DNA of 64,000 nucleotides from assembly GCA_945885475.1 (NCBI GenBank), contig CAMCYR010000008.1:1-64000 (forward strand), written 5' to 3'. Positions 26,757 to 36,281 of this stretch are shown here, one piece after another. This DNA comes from Chitinophaga pinensis (lineage in GTDB: Bacteria > Bacteroidota > Bacteroidia > 2-12-FULL-35-15). The notes under the pieces were generated by a model, which saw only the letters and a program-made list of their open reading frames with translations, was not told the origin of the DNA and did not search any database. Position 1 is the first letter of the stretch. Each line of letters begins with the position of its first letter. Both the position numbers and the translations under genes were made by a program.

Positions 26757-28466
26757 TTATTCTAATATTATTTCTGATACACTCGCTCCGGTGGTGACCA
26801 TCGGAAAAACATTTTCTTCATTCTCGACCACTACTTCTAACAGAAACGATTCGCTGCTATCCAGCATTTCTGTCAATCCATTCATCAGGTCCTTACGTTC
26901 CGTTATTTTTTTTCCTTTGATGCCATATCCTTTTGCGATGGCTATAAAATCAGGATTTTTCATTTCGGTGAAGGAGTATCTTCTATCGAAAAATAATTGT
27001 TGCCATTGACGTACCATCCCTAAAAAGTTATTATTAACCACAAGGATCTTCACAGCGATGTTACTTTGCATGATGGTACCCAGTTCCTGTATTGTCATCT
27101 GAAATCCGCCATCACCAAGCACTGCGATTACTTGTTTGTGCGGCAAGGCAACCTTTGCTCCGATAGCAGCCGGTAGTCCGAATCCCATTGTTCCCAATCC
27201 ACCCGAGGTCACAAAATGATTGGGAAGTTTTGATTTGTAATAGCGGGACGTGATCATTTGGTGCTGCCCGACATCCGTAACAACAATAGCTGAGCCTTCC
27301 GTAAGGTTGTTCAGTTGGTGGATCACTTCCGACATTAATATATTTTTTGTATCGGGCTGTGTGGCTTTTTGTATAACCTTTTCAAACTCAACATCATTAC
27401 AGTCATAGAATTTATTCAGCCATGCTGTTCTATCTTTTTTATCTGTCAATGGAAGTAGGGCTTGAAGTGATTCTTTCGCATCACCCATCACCGCTATATC
27501 AGCTCGAATGATCTTGTTAACTTCTGAAGGATCGATCTCAAAATGAATAACCTTCGCTTGCTTTGCATATTTTTCCACATTGCCGGTAACACGGTCATCG
27601 AAACGCATTCCGATTGCGATTAATACATCACACGCATTGGTAAGTAAATTCGGACCATAGTTTCCGTGCATCCCTAAATATCCGGTATACAATTTATGGT
27701 CGGGAGGGAACGCCGATAATCCCAATAGGGTAGAAGCAACTGGTATTTGAGCTTTTTCAGCCAAAGCCAACAATTCTTTTTCTGCTCTGGATAACAACAC
27801 ACCGTGTCCGCACAATATGAATGGTCGCTCCGCAGCATTTATCATTGCAGCAGCTTTTTCTACATCATCCGCATTTACTTTTGGAGTAGGAAAATAACTC
27901 CGTATACCTTCACACTTTTCATAGTTGTACACTGTTTTTCCGAATTGAGCATCTTTGGTGATGTCAACTAAAACAGGACCCGGTCTTCCGCTTGTTGCGA
28001 TGTAAAATGCTTTCGCTATTGCCGGAGCGATATCTTCAGCTTTCGTTACTTGTATATTCCATTTGGTAACAGGCATAGAAATTCCAACAACATCTGTTTC
28101 CTGAAAAGCATCTGTTCCCAATAAGTGCGAGGCTACTTGTCCTGTGATGCAAACAAGAGGTGTTGAGTCAATCTGCGCATCCGCGATACCGGTAATTAAG
28201 TTGGTAGCACCCGGACCGGATGTAGCAAATACTACTCCCGCTTTTCCTGATACACGGGAATACCCTTGTGCAGCGTGTGTTGCACCTTGTTCATGTCTTA
28301 CTAAATAATGATTCAGTTGTTCCATATAATCATATAAGGCATCATAAACGGGCATGATCGCTCCTCCTGGATAACCAAAAACGATGCTTACATCTTCATC
28401 CAGCAGCGACAAGATCAAAGCTTCTGCTCCGGTTACTTCCTGATCATATTTTGTATGTTTTTTCAT
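26757..28466 (-). CDS. ilvB: Acetolactate synthase large (catalytic) subunit
   Basis: 569 residues. ThDP enzyme: FGYPGGAIMPVYDALY with the catalytic Glu region RHEQGATHAAQGYSR, VFATSGPGATNLITGIADAQ, the central IGMRFDDRVTG, and the ThDP motif GLGTMGFGLPAAIGAK...LGDGGFQMTIQELGT..VKILVVNNN. It condenses pyruvate with pyruvate or 2-oxobutanoate. Second-to-third position of the operon, 18 bases after ilvD. Confidence 0.97.
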   Translation of the reverse strand: MKKHTKYDQEVTGAEALILSLLDEDVSIVFGYPGGAIMPVYDALYDYMEQLNHYLVRHEQGATHAAQGYSRVSGKAGVVFATSGPGATNLITGIADAQIDSTPLVCITGQVASHLLGTDAFQETDVVGISMPVTKWNIQVTKAEDIAPAIAKAFYIATSGRPGPVLVDITKDAQFGKTVYNYEKCEGIRSYFPTPKVNADDVEKAAAMINAAERPFILCGHGVLLSRAEKELLALAEKAQIPVASTLLGLSAFPPDHKLYTGYLGMHGNYGPNLLTNACDVLIAIGMRFDDRVTGNVEKYAKQAKVIHFEIDPSEVNKIIRADIAVMGDAKESLQALLPLTDKKDRTAWLNKFYDCNDVEFEKVIQKATQPDTKNILMSEVIHQLNNLTEGSAIVVTDVGQHQMITSRYYKSKLPNHFVTSGGLGTMGFGLPAAIGAKVALPHKQVIAVLGDGGFQMTIQELGTIMQSNIAVKILVVNNNFLGMVRQWQQLFFDRRYSFTEMKNPDFIAIAKGYGIKGKKITERKDLMNGLTEMLDSSESFLLEVVVENEENVFPMVTTGASVSEIILE

Positions 28467-28484
28467 TTTTTAATTTAATTTATT

Positions 28485-30158
28485 TTAGAGATCAGTTAAA
28501 CATCCAGTACTGGCAGAGCTTACCTGTTTTGCATATTTATAAAGCACTCCGTTTTTTACTTTTAGCATTGGCTGCTTCCATTCTTTTTTCCGTTCCGATA
28601 ATTCCGCATCGCTGAGCAGTACATTTATTTTATTTTCTACCGCATCAATCACGATCGTATCACCGTCTTTCACTAAAGCGATCGGTCCACCTTCAAATGC
28701 TTCCGGACTGACATGTCCGACTACGAAACCATGCGTCCCGCCTGAAAATCTCCCGTCAGTTATCAGCGCAACGCTGTTTCCTAATCCTGCTCCGATCAAA
28801 GCGGAAGTTGGTTTTAACATCTCCGGCATTCCCGGTCCGCCTTTCGGTCCTTCATTACGAATCACCAAAACATTTCCTGATTTTACTTTCCCTTGGCGGA
28901 TACCTGTGATGCATTCGAATTCATTTTCAAAAACAATTGCTGGACCACTGAATCTTTCACCTTCTTTGCCAGTGATCTTCGCTACGGATCCTTCCGGAGC
29001 GAGGTTTCCATACATCACTCTTAAATGTCCGCTGCTTTTTATTGGTGTCTCTATCGGTACGATCACATCTTGTCCTGCACTTAATCCAGGTACTTCCGCC
29101 AAATTTTCTGCGATAGTTTTCCCGGTCACTGTTAAGCAGTCGCCATGCAGTAATTTTTTTTCTAATAAATAATTCATCACAGCAGGTATTCCGCCAAGGG
29201 CAAATACATCTTCCATTAAATATTTTCCACTGGGCTTCAGATCAGCCAATACAGGGGTTTTTTCGTTAATACGGCTGACATCTTCCAAGGTGAATTCTAT
29301 GCCCGCTGTTTTTGCCATTGCTAGTAAATGCAATACCGCATTGGTGGAACCTCCGAGCACAACAACGATGGTCAAGGCATTTTCAAACGATTTTTTACTA
29401 AGGATGTCTGAAGGCTTGAGATCTTTTTCCAAGAGTACCTTCAAAAATTCTCCTGCCTTCAGGCACTCTTCTTTTTTCTCAGCGCTCATTGCCGGATTGG
29501 ATGAGCTAAAGGGCAAACTTAATCCTAGCGCTTCTATCGCAGATGACATGGTGTTGGCTGTGTACATTCCTCCGCAGGCACCTGCACCCGGACAAGCATT
29601 TTTTATGATACCTTTAAAATCTTCATCGCTTATTTTTCCTGCATACTTTTCACCCAATGCTTCAAAGGCGGAAACGATGTTTAATTTTTTATCCTTGTAT
29701 TTTCCCGAAGCGATTGTTCCACCGTAAACCATTATGGATGGGCGGTTTACACGGATCATTGCCATAGTAACACCGGGCATGTTTTTATCGCAGCCAGCAA
29801 TTGTGATCAGACCATCGTAATAATGTGCTGCCGTAACTGCTTCTACAGAGTCCGCAATTATTTCTCGAGAGACCAATGAATACCGCATGCCTTCTGTGCC
29901 ATTGGTGATGCCGTCGCTTATTCCGATCGTATTAAATTGCAGTCCGACCAAGCCATTTTTCTGAACACCCTCTTTCACATATTTCGAAAGCACATTCAAA
30001 TGCATGTTACAGGTATTTCCTTCATACCATGTTGAAGCAATGCCCACTTGTGCTTTCTTCATGTCATCATCGGTTAATCCTACACCATAAAGCATTGCTT
30101 GCGATGCGGGCTGCGACTCGTCCTGAGTAACTGTTCTGCTGAATTTATTTAAGTCCAT
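28485..30158 (-). CDS. ilvD: Dihydroxy-acid dehydratase
   Basis: 557 residues, usual size. The Fe-S cysteines occur in GCDKNMPG and [17 protein letters not shown], and [24 protein letters not shown] and [21 protein letters not shown] follow in order. It dehydrates dihydroxy acids to the 2-keto acids of Ile/Val. Three bases after ilvE. Confidence 0.97.
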   Translation of the reverse strand: MDLNKFSRTVTQDESQPASQAMLYGVGLTDDDMKKAQVGIASTWYEGNTCNMHLNVLSKYVKEGVQKNGLVGLQFNTIGISDGITNGTEGMRYSLVSREIIADSVEAVTAAHYYDGLITIAGCDKNMPGVTMAMIRVNRPSIMVYGGTIASGKYKDKKLNIVSAFEALGEKYAGKISDEDFKGIIKNACPGAGACGGMYTANTMSSAIEALGLSLPFSSSNPAMSAEKKEECLKAGEFLKVLLEKDLKPSDILSKKSFENALTIVVVLGGSTNAVLHLLAMAKTAGIEFTLEDVSRINEKTPVLADLKPSGKYLMEDVFALGGIPAVMNYLLEKKLLHGDCLTVTGKTIAENLAEVPGLSAGQDVIVPIETPIKSSGHLRVMYGNLAPEGSVAKITGKEGERFSGPAIVFENEFECITGIRQGKVKSGNVLVIRNEGPKGGPGMPEMLKPTSALIGAGLGNSVALITDGRFSGGTHGFVVGHVSPEAFEGGPIALVKDGDTIVIDAVENKINVLLSDAELSERKKEWKQPMLKVKNGVLYKYAKQVSSASTGCLTDL

Positions 30159-30160
30159 AA

Positions 30161-31051
30161 TTATACAAATGAAAAATTACCATATTCGTTAAATGCAACT
30201 CTGCGTGCATATTTAGCTTGCAATACCGACCCGAGTGAATCTTCCCATCTTAATTTAAAATTCACCCTGTCTAAAGATTGGATGCCAGCTACTTCAGCTG
30301 CTGTTCCTGTGAAAAAAGCACTGTCTGCTCCTTTTACTTCTTCCGGAGTAAAGTGTTTTTCTACCAATTTGAATCCCAACTCTTCACACAATTCAAACAT
30401 CGTTGCGCGTGTGATACCTGGTAAAATATTTCCAAGTGGCGAGGTATATAGTACCTCATCTTTTTCAAAAAAGAAGTTTGCTCCGGGGCCTTCAGCAACA
30501 AATCCGTTTGCATCTAACAGCAATGCTTCATCAAATCCTTTTTGTTTCGCTTCCGTTGTCGCCAGGATCGAGTTCACATAATGTCCAGTTACTTTCGCCT
30601 CTACATGGCAGGATTTCGGGTTGGGACGTTGATAAGAGGATATCATGACATCTAGTAATTTGTTTCCTAAATATTTACCCCATTCCCAGGCGCAAAGCAT
30701 TACATGCACTTCATCTGTTGGTGTAAGCGACATGTTTGCTCCTGCAAATATTAATGGACGGATATAGGCATTTCCCAAATTGTTCTTTTCCAATAAGTGA
30801 TACGTCAGTTTTGTAAATTCTGCTGACGTGTAAGGTGCACGCAGATACATCCTTTCAGCAGAATGCAGTAAACGATCATAATGCGCTTCCGATTTGAAGA
30901 TCTTTGTTCCATCGGGTGTTGCATAGGATCTGATTCCCTCAAAAACTCCGTTGCCATAATGCATGGATTGCACATACGGACTAATCATGAGGTCTTTTGC
31001 TTTGAGCCATTCTCCATTAAAAAATACCACTGTGTTGTCGTTGTAATACAT
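30161..31051 (-). CDS. ilvE: Branched-chain amino acid aminotransferase
   Basis: 296 residues, fold IV PLP enzyme: [14 protein letters not shown] near the N-terminus, [13 protein letters not shown]-type sequence with the PLP lysine ([11 protein letters not shown]), [18 protein letters not shown], and [15 protein letters not shown]. It performs the last amination to Leu/Ile/Val. First structural gene of the operon, directly behind a long regulated leader. Confidence 0.95.
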   Translation of the reverse strand: MYYNDNTVVFFNGEWLKAKDLMISPYVQSMHYGNGVFEGIRSYATPDGTKIFKSEAHYDRLLHSAERMYLRAPYTSAEFTKLTYHLLEKNNLGNAYIRPLIFAGANMSLTPTDEVHVMLCAWEWGKYLGNKLLDVMISSYQRPNPKSCHVEAKVTGHYVNSILATTEAKQKGFDEALLLDANGFVAEGPGANFFFEKDEVLYTSPLGNILPGITRATMFELCEELGFKLVEKHFTPEEVKGADSAFFTGTAAEVAGIQSLDRVNFKLRWEDSLGSVLQAKYARRVAFNEYGNFSFV

Positions 31052-31081
31052 ATTGTTTTGTTTTAATTGTTTGTGTGAAAT

Positions 31082-31113
31082 AAAAAACCCTTTGTCTTTT
31101 ATGAGAAGGGCTT
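31082..31113 (-). terminator. ilv attenuator terminator 2
   Basis: On the minus strand GCCCTT - loop - AAGGG then TTTTTT, 20 bases after leader peptide 2 and just before ilvE. Its 5' arm includes TTCTCAT (31101-31107 in + coordinates), which can instead pair perfectly with ATGAGAA at the leader-2 stop codon (31130-31136), an antiterminator. Confidence 0.7.
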
Positions 31114-31132
31114 TTTTTAAAAAAAGTAATTC

Positions 31133-31183
31133 TCATGCCGGCAGATGAATAATAATGACTGCTGTAATAATAGATATTTTCAT
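31133..31183 (-). CDS. ilv operon leader peptide 2
   Basis: 16 codons: MKISIITAVIIIHLPA. Six of 16 are Ile with a Val beside them, matching the operon product. The stop TGA overlaps the antiterminator arm ATGAGAA. It lies between attenuator 1 and attenuator 2. An in-frame upstream ATG at about 31237 would give a longer version that reads through terminator 1. Too short for ordinary gene calling, so this rests on codon content and position. Confidence 0.65.
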   Translation of the reverse strand: MKISIITAVIIIHLPA

Positions 31184-31193
31184 AATTTTTAAA

Positions 31194-31226
31194 ATAAAAA
31201 AAGCCTTTCCGTTAAGGAAAGGCTTT
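31194..31226 (-). terminator. ilv attenuator terminator 1
   Basis: On the minus strand AAAGCCTTTCC - ttaac - GGAAAGGCTTT followed by TTTT: an 11-bp perfect stem with a U-tract. Its 5' arm CCTTTCCTT (31214-31222) can alternatively pair with AAGGGAGAGG (31246-31255), which lies right at the leader-1 stop codon. Confidence 0.8.
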
Positions 31227-31253
31227 CTATAAAACATAGCAAAATCCTCTCCC

Positions 31254-31301
31254 TTAAAGGGTTTGAATAATGATAATAATATATAAAGTTTGGTTTTTCA
31301 T
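31254..31301 (-). CDS. ilv operon leader peptide 1
   Basis: 15 codons: MKNQTLYIIIIIQTL, with five consecutive Ile codons (ATT/ATC). The TAA stop lies inside the antiterminator arm (…CTTTAAGGGAGAGG). A ribosome stalled at the Ile run leaves that arm free to break terminator 1; a ribosome reaching the stop covers it. This is the classic attenuation geometry. Confidence 0.75.
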   Translation of the reverse strand: MKNQTLYIIIIIQTL

Positions 31302-31315
31302 TTTTTTTATCGTGA

Positions 31316-31323
31316 CAAATGTA
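31316..31323 (-). promoter_or_regulatory. ilv operon promoter (-7 box)
   Basis: TACATTTG on the minus strand matches TAnnTTTG. A TTG lies 15 bases upstream, shorter than the usual 19-21. Transcription would start about eight bases before the ATG of leader peptide 1. No other good box lies between here and the leader. Confidence 0.45.
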
Positions 31324-31438
31324 AATCAATTAAGTATTCAAATACACGAAAAATTTTTTTTTTAGTAAGTCTGATTTAATGTTCCTTCGTTTTTTATGTA
31401 TTACCTTAACGTTAATATGTATTAGCTTGTTAAATAAA

Positions 31439-32491
31439 CTATTTAAAACTAGCTTGATTTTTAATATTGAAGGGATTCGGAGTCACAAAACGCAATACGA
31501 TCTCTAATCCTCCTTTATATGAACTCGCTGTTTTTAATCCCGACATGTTTATATCGTAGCTTACCCCGAATGCATAATTTGAATATTCATAAAGGATGGA
31601 AGCGATGAGTGCATCTTTTAAACGATAATCGACACCGATCGAAACTGCTGAACTTTTTTTGATGTTTGTGTATTTCGAACCTTCCTGTAAAACATATTTA
31701 AATACACTTCCCATGATCACTTCTTGTTGTGTTCCTTGTCGGACAAATAAAAGTTCGGGAGCGATCAACAGATTTGTATTTTTGATTCCGAATTCAACTG
31801 TCCCTTGTGCTATAAATTTTGTATTTAGTTTTTCTCCTGTCTTTCCGTAAAACGAATAGTCAGGTAAGCCGAAGTGAAAAGCAGAAATTCCCAGCATAGC
31901 GTGTACACCATTGTTTGCCGAAATGTATTGCTGATCTTTTCCATAGGTCCAAGCCATTCCTGCTCCCAGATCCGGGTAAGTATAAGAGGTAACGCCTGCT
32001 GCTTCTCCCGTTGGAGCGGTTGCATCAAAAGCTGTTCCTACATACTGACTTTCCCATTGCAAGGCAGAGTAGTTTACAGTACGCTGGCCGAATCCTCCCA
32101 TGATGCCCATTCCTAATTTGCTGCGGTCGCTCAACTTTACAACTCCCGACAGATTTAAAGAACCAAAATTATTTCCCATTTGAGAATCACCTGCTTTATC
32201 TGAAACCAGTTGAATGCCCAATCCGATATAATTGTCCTTGCTTTTTTTCTTAGAGGTATTCAACTCCGCCGAAAATGCAAATGTTTTATAAGGTGAAACA
32301 AAACTTCTCCATTGATCTTTGTAATTTAAAACAATACGAAGATCTTTGTTCAAAGCGGTCATACCCGGGTTAAGCGCCATGGGCGTTTCTCTGAATTGTG
32401 AAAAGTGAATATCTTGTGCTTTGTAATTTAAAACAAAGAAAAAACTTATTCCAAAGATCAGAATGATTATTTTGCTTTTTAGATTTTTCAT
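31439..32491 (-). CDS. PorP/SprF family type IX secretion outer-membrane protein
   Basis: 350 residues with a signal peptide (to ~YKAQD). The opening DIHFSQFRETPMALNPGMTALNKDLRI and YKDQWRSFVSPYKTFAFSAE are the PorP/SprF signature (HFSQF...NPA; YrnQW). The rest is a beta-barrel. SprF-type proteins anchor or export partner proteins with type B (gliding-motility) C-terminal domains. The neighbour just upstream (13-bp gap) is exactly such a protein, so this is a dedicated pair. Confidence 0.92.
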   Translation of the reverse strand: MKNLKSKIIILIFGISFFFVLNYKAQDIHFSQFRETPMALNPGMTALNKDLRIVLNYKDQWRSFVSPYKTFAFSAELNTSKKKSKDNYIGLGIQLVSDKAGDSQMGNNFGSLNLSGVVKLSDRSKLGMGIMGGFGQRTVNYSALQWESQYVGTAFDATAPTGEAAGVTSYTYPDLGAGMAWTYGKDQQYISANNGVHAMLGISAFHFGLPDYSFYGKTGEKLNTKFIAQGTVEFGIKNTNLLIAPELLFVRQGTQQEVIMGSVFKYVLQEGSKYTNIKKSSAVSIGVDYRLKDALIASILYEYSNYAFGVSYDINMSGLKTASSYKGGLEIVLRFVTPNPFNIKNQASFK

Positions 32492-32504
32492 TTTCAGTAT
32501 TTTT

Positions 32505-35500
32505 TTATTTTAGTAAACTAACATTTCCTGACTTCTTAATCACCTCTGTGGAATTTATTAATGTGATGGAGAGGTAGTAAACAAATACAGCATTATCCAA
32601 TGGTTTTCCTTGATAGCTGCCATCCCATGATACAGAAGGATCTGTTATTTCAATCATTTTTTCCCCCCATCTGTCGTAAACTACTAACAACATTTCTTTT
32701 ACACACACGGGATTGATTTTTACTCTGAATACATCATTGCTTTGATCATTGTTCGGAGAAAATGCATTAGGAACAAATAGTTCACCACATTCTAAGTCAA
32801 CAGAAATTCTCACACAAGCCGTATCCGCGCAGCCAGTTGTATCTGTTACAGTTACACAATAATCAGTTGTGACTGTTGGCGAAACAGAGATCGTATTTGT
32901 TGTTGCACCTGTGCTCCATAAATAAGAACCGCCACCGCTTGCCGTTAATGTTGCTGAAATACCTGCGTTAATCGTTGCATCCGCTCCTGCATTTGCAGTT
33001 GGGCCCGGATTTGAACTCACGCTTACATTTGCTGAAGCCGTACATCCGTTCGCAGGATCGGTAACGACAACCGTATATGTTCCTGCAGCAGTAACCGTAG
33101 GTGATGCTGTTGTTGCGCCTGCCGAAATTCCCACTCCAGTCCAGTTGTATAAAACACCCGCTGATGTGGATGTTGCACTGATCGTTCCGGAACTTATTCC
33201 GCAATTCAATATCAACGATTGTCCTGCGGTTACAGTAGGAGGATTTGTGTTACTTGTAACAAGCACACTTGTAGTTGAAGTGCATCCGTTTGCAGGATCA
33301 GTGACGGTAACCGTATATGTTCCTGCTGCATTTACAGATGGAGTATCTGTAAATGCACCAACAGTGATGCCTACTCCCGCCCAGCTGTAAGTTGCTCCAG
33401 TAGTTGTTGAACTGACAGAAATAATTCCGCTTGAAGGAGAACATCCCAATGCAAGCGGCGGTCCTGCTGATACTGCAGGTGGTGTTGTATTAGATGAGAC
33501 ATTAACGGTTTGTTGTGATGAACATCCTGTCAGTAGATCGGTAATTGTTAAAGTATAAGTTGCTGCAGCGGTAACGGTATAGTTAGCTGCAGCCGGACCT
33601 CCTGTCCATTGGTATCCGACACCCGGACTTGTCGAACTCCCGTTAAGTGTTAGTGATGGTGTTGTACAAGTAATAACCATAGGGGTGGCAATGCTGATGT
33701 TTGGTAAAGTACCGCTGGAATTTACAGTTACTGAAGCAGATGCTGTACATCCGTTCGCAGGATCAGTGGCCGTTACGGTATATGTTCCTGAACTACTCAC
33801 TGTTGAAGGGTTTGTAGCATTCACTAATGAACCTCCGTTCCAAACCAATGTTGAACCTGCTGACGTTCCTGTAAGTGAAACAGAAGGAACAGAACAGGTG
33901 ATAGATCCGCTGCTGACTGCTGTCACTGTCGGAGCAATAGTATCTGATAAAACAATAACTGTTGATGTTGCTGTGCATCCGTTTGCAGGATTTGTTGCCG
34001 TAACAGTATATGTTCCTGCTGCAGAAACGTTAGCCGGATTAGCAGCATTTACTAACGCACCGCCGTTCCAAACCAGTGTTGATCCTACTGACGTTCCTGT
34101 TAATGTTGCCGTTAATGCGGAGCATGAAATGGAATTACTTCCAGCTGAAGAAACAGTAGGAGCGGTTGTGCTTCCTGAAACAATAACGGTAGATGTTGCT
34201 GTGCATCCGTTTGCAGGATTTGTTGCCGTAACAGTATATGTTCCTGCTGCAGAAACGTTAGCCGGATTTGCAGCATTTACTAACGCACCGCCATTCCAAA
34301 CCAGTGTTGCTCCTACGGATGTTCCTGTTAATGTTGCCGTTGCTGTTGAACATGAAATGGAATTACTACTTACTGAACTAACAGTAGGAGCAGTTGTGCT
34401 TCCTGAAACAATAACTGTTGATGTTGCTGTGCATCCGTTTGCAGGATTTGTTGCCGTAACAGTATATGTTCCTGCTGCAGAAACGTTAGCCGGATTAGCA
34501 GCATTTACTAACGCGCCGCCATTCCAGACCAGTGTTGCTCCTACGGATGTTCCTGTTAATGTTGCCGTTAATGCGGAGCATGAAATGGAATTACTTCCAG
34601 CTGAAGAAACAGTAGGAGCGGAGCCTACAGTTATTGTTACTGTTGAAGAAACCGTTCCGTTCGACCATTGAAATACGTTTGATCCTGCTGAGAGTCCTGT
34701 TACTCCTGAACTTGCGCTTGATGCATTTGAAATAGTACCTGTTCCGCTTATCAATGTCCATGTTCCGATTGTTGGACTTAATGCATTTAGCGTTGCACTG
34801 TTGCTGCAAATTGATTGATTAACTCCTGCATTCGCAGATTCCGTTGTAAAACTTCCTGCCTCTATAAATACACCACTGTCATATGCGGCATCATTCGCGT
34901 CACCTATTAATAAGCGTATATGATAGGTTACACCGGGTGTTAATCCTGTTTGTGATGCCGTTAATATACGTGTATTGCCATTGTATTGTGTTCCATTAAT
35001 AAAACCCAAGAATTCAGGAGTGGGAGTTCCTACGGTCCAACCAGGGTTTTCTGCTGTACACAATCCCGCACTTGGTGCACCGCCACTAGATCCGACTATC
35101 CCGTCATTTACGGAGTTGATTCCTACTTCTGATCCGTTCGGCAGACGAGCAATATTTTTTGCATCACTGATATAACCTTGTCCGCCAGCGATTCCTGGAC
35201 CGCTGATCAAAAAGGCAAATTTATCGTTGTAGCTGGAACAGTTATAGTTGATTGCAAATGCACTTCCGCTTTCATCATTGTATTCTTCTGATGCAAAAAT
35301 ATAACGGAAAGAAACGCTTGAGGTAACAGGAATAAAATCAAATTCCAAAATAGCTGCATTATAATAATTGTATGGTGAAATCAATACCTGCGCATCCGCA
35401 TCTTGTCCGGCAAGAGGATTACTAGAGCGGATCTCGCCTGCTGTTCCTGAAACATAACCGGTGCTCATCTGAGCAACGGATCCCGGATTGGTTCCTAATG

Positions 35501-35804
35501 TCAATGGAACCGAAGATGTATTTCCCGTACTAAGGTATACACCGCTTGTAAATCCCATACCTGTCAATGTAGGGCCTGCTGTAGAAAAATAACCGACCTG
35601 ATATTTCGAACTCGCTCCATATACTCCTCTGAAGTTTACTCCCGATATAGTGGTCCCACTTCCGACCGGAACAAGAACCGTATTCACCAGCTGCGTGGTT
35701 GTATACAAGGTGTTGTTTACAGTAATTTGCGCCAAACTTGAAAACTGGCTGAATGCAGCGAACAAGATGGTGATTATTCTTGACGATAATTTTAGTTTAT
35801 ACAT
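32505..35804 (-). CDS. Large T9SS type B surface protein with choice-of-anchor L and Ig-like/SprB-like repeats
   Basis: 1099 residues. Signal peptide, then a choice-of-anchor L domain (~25-310) with VSFRYIFASEEYNDESGSAF and DKFAFLISGPG. The middle (~330-1000) consists of about eight 75-residue Ig-like repeats, each with TxTG...GATLVWNGG and GTYTVTATNPANGCTAT; three are nearly identical. The last ~95 residues are the gliding-motility-associated C-terminal domain (LFVPNAFSPNNDQSNDVF, VYDRWGEKM, WDGSYQGKPLDNAVFVYYL), the T9SS type B sorting signal. Likely a cell-surface adhesin or motility/matrix protein, exported with the PorP/SprF partner next door. Confidence 0.92.
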   Translation of the reverse strand: MYKLKLSSRIITILFAAFSQFSSLAQITVNNTLYTTTQLVNTVLVPVGSGTTISGVNFRGVYGASSKYQVGYFSTAGPTLTGMGFTSGVYLSTGNTSSVPLTLGTNPGSVAQMSTGYVSGTAGEIRSSNPLAGQDADAQVLISPYNYYNAAILEFDFIPVTSSVSFRYIFASEEYNDESGSAFAINYNCSSYNDKFAFLISGPGIAGGQGYISDAKNIARLPNGSEVGINSVNDGIVGSSGGAPSAGLCTAENPGWTVGTPTPEFLGFINGTQYNGNTRILTASQTGLTPGVTYHIRLLIGDANDAAYDSGVFIEAGSFTTESANAGVNQSICSNSATLNALSPTIGTWTLISGTGTISNASSASSGVTGLSAGSNVFQWSNGTVSSTVTITVGSAPTVSSAGSNSISCSALTATLTGTSVGATLVWNGGALVNAANPANVSAAGTYTVTATNPANGCTATSTVIVSGSTTAPTVSSVSSNSISCSTATATLTGTSVGATLVWNGGALVNAANPANVSAAGTYTVTATNPANGCTATSTVIVSGSTTAPTVSSAGSNSISCSALTATLTGTSVGSTLVWNGGALVNAANPANVSAAGTYTVTATNPANGCTATSTVIVLSDTIAPTVTAVSSGSITCSVPSVSLTGTSAGSTLVWNGGSLVNATNPSTVSSSGTYTVTATDPANGCTASASVTVNSSGTLPNISIATPMVITCTTPSLTLNGSSTSPGVGYQWTGGPAAANYTVTAAATYTLTITDLLTGCSSQQTVNVSSNTTPPAVSAGPPLALGCSPSSGIISVSSTTTGATYSWAGVGITVGAFTDTPSVNAAGTYTVTVTDPANGCTSTTSVLVTSNTNPPTVTAGQSLILNCGISSGTISATSTSAGVLYNWTGVGISAGATTASPTVTAAGTYTVVVTDPANGCTASANVSVSSNPGPTANAGADATINAGISATLTASGGGSYLWSTGATTNTISVSPTVTTDYCVTVTDTTGCADTACVRISVDLECGELFVPNAFSPNNDQSNDVFRVKINPVCVKEMLLVVYDRWGEKMIEITDPSVSWDGSYQGKPLDNAVFVYYLSITLINSTEVIKKSGNVSLLK
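33955..34622 (-). repeat. Three near-identical 228-bp tandem repeats
   Basis: Each copy encodes one 76-residue Ig-like unit. The phrase GTGCATCCGTTTGCAGGATT recurs at 33973, 34201 and 34429, exactly 228 bp apart. DNA identity is high even at silent positions, so the copies arose recently or are kept alike by recombination. Flanking repeats of the same protein are much more divergent. Confidence 0.92.
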
Positions 35805-35936
35805 TGGATAGCGTTTTAATAGAAGCTTATAAAAAATAATGATGTTCTCTCTTTACTAATGTTGTTTTAATATAAAATTAACACATACTTTCAAATTTTT
35901 TTTGAAATAGTCGCTGTTATTAGGGTATCTGATCTG

Positions 35937-36140
35937 CTAAATAGTTCTTTTTTCTCTGTTTTTAAATTCCAGTATTAATCGTAGCCGGATAAGTCCTTTA
36001 TCTTGTATTTCTTTTAGCTCATCCATACTTTTGTCTGAAAGTTCCTGGCGCGTATACAATTCTGTATTTCTCAGAATACGAGCGATTGTTCTTGTTTTTA
36101 ATATGTTATCTGATATATTCGTTTTATTTGTCTTTCTCAC
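35937..36140 (-). CDS. Hypothetical protein, 67 residues
   Basis: A charged, helical small protein (TRTIARILRNTELYTRQELSDKSMDELKEIQ). No family or signal peptide is recognised. The ~480-bp gap between the surface protein and the next gene otherwise appears empty. It may be a small regulator; it could also be a chance frame. Confidence 0.35.
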   Translation of the reverse strand: MRKTNKTNISDNILKTRTIARILRNTELYTRQELSDKSMDELKEIQDKGLIRLRLILEFKNREKRTI

Positions 36141-36281
36141 TTCACTCTGGTTTTTTAATTATTTCAGCAATAAATTTTACTTTTTTTATCGTTTGGTTAT
36201 TTTCTAAACTAAAAATAATCAATTGATATTTGTTTAACATAAAATTAATTCATAATTTTAGTAAGTCTGAAATTTAAAACT

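Noticed and set aside
33685-34671. 328-codon open frame on the + strand opposite the surface-protein repeats
   Set aside because: It is the antisense shadow of the repetitive coding strand. It has no start context or domain and its repeats mirror the sense repeats.
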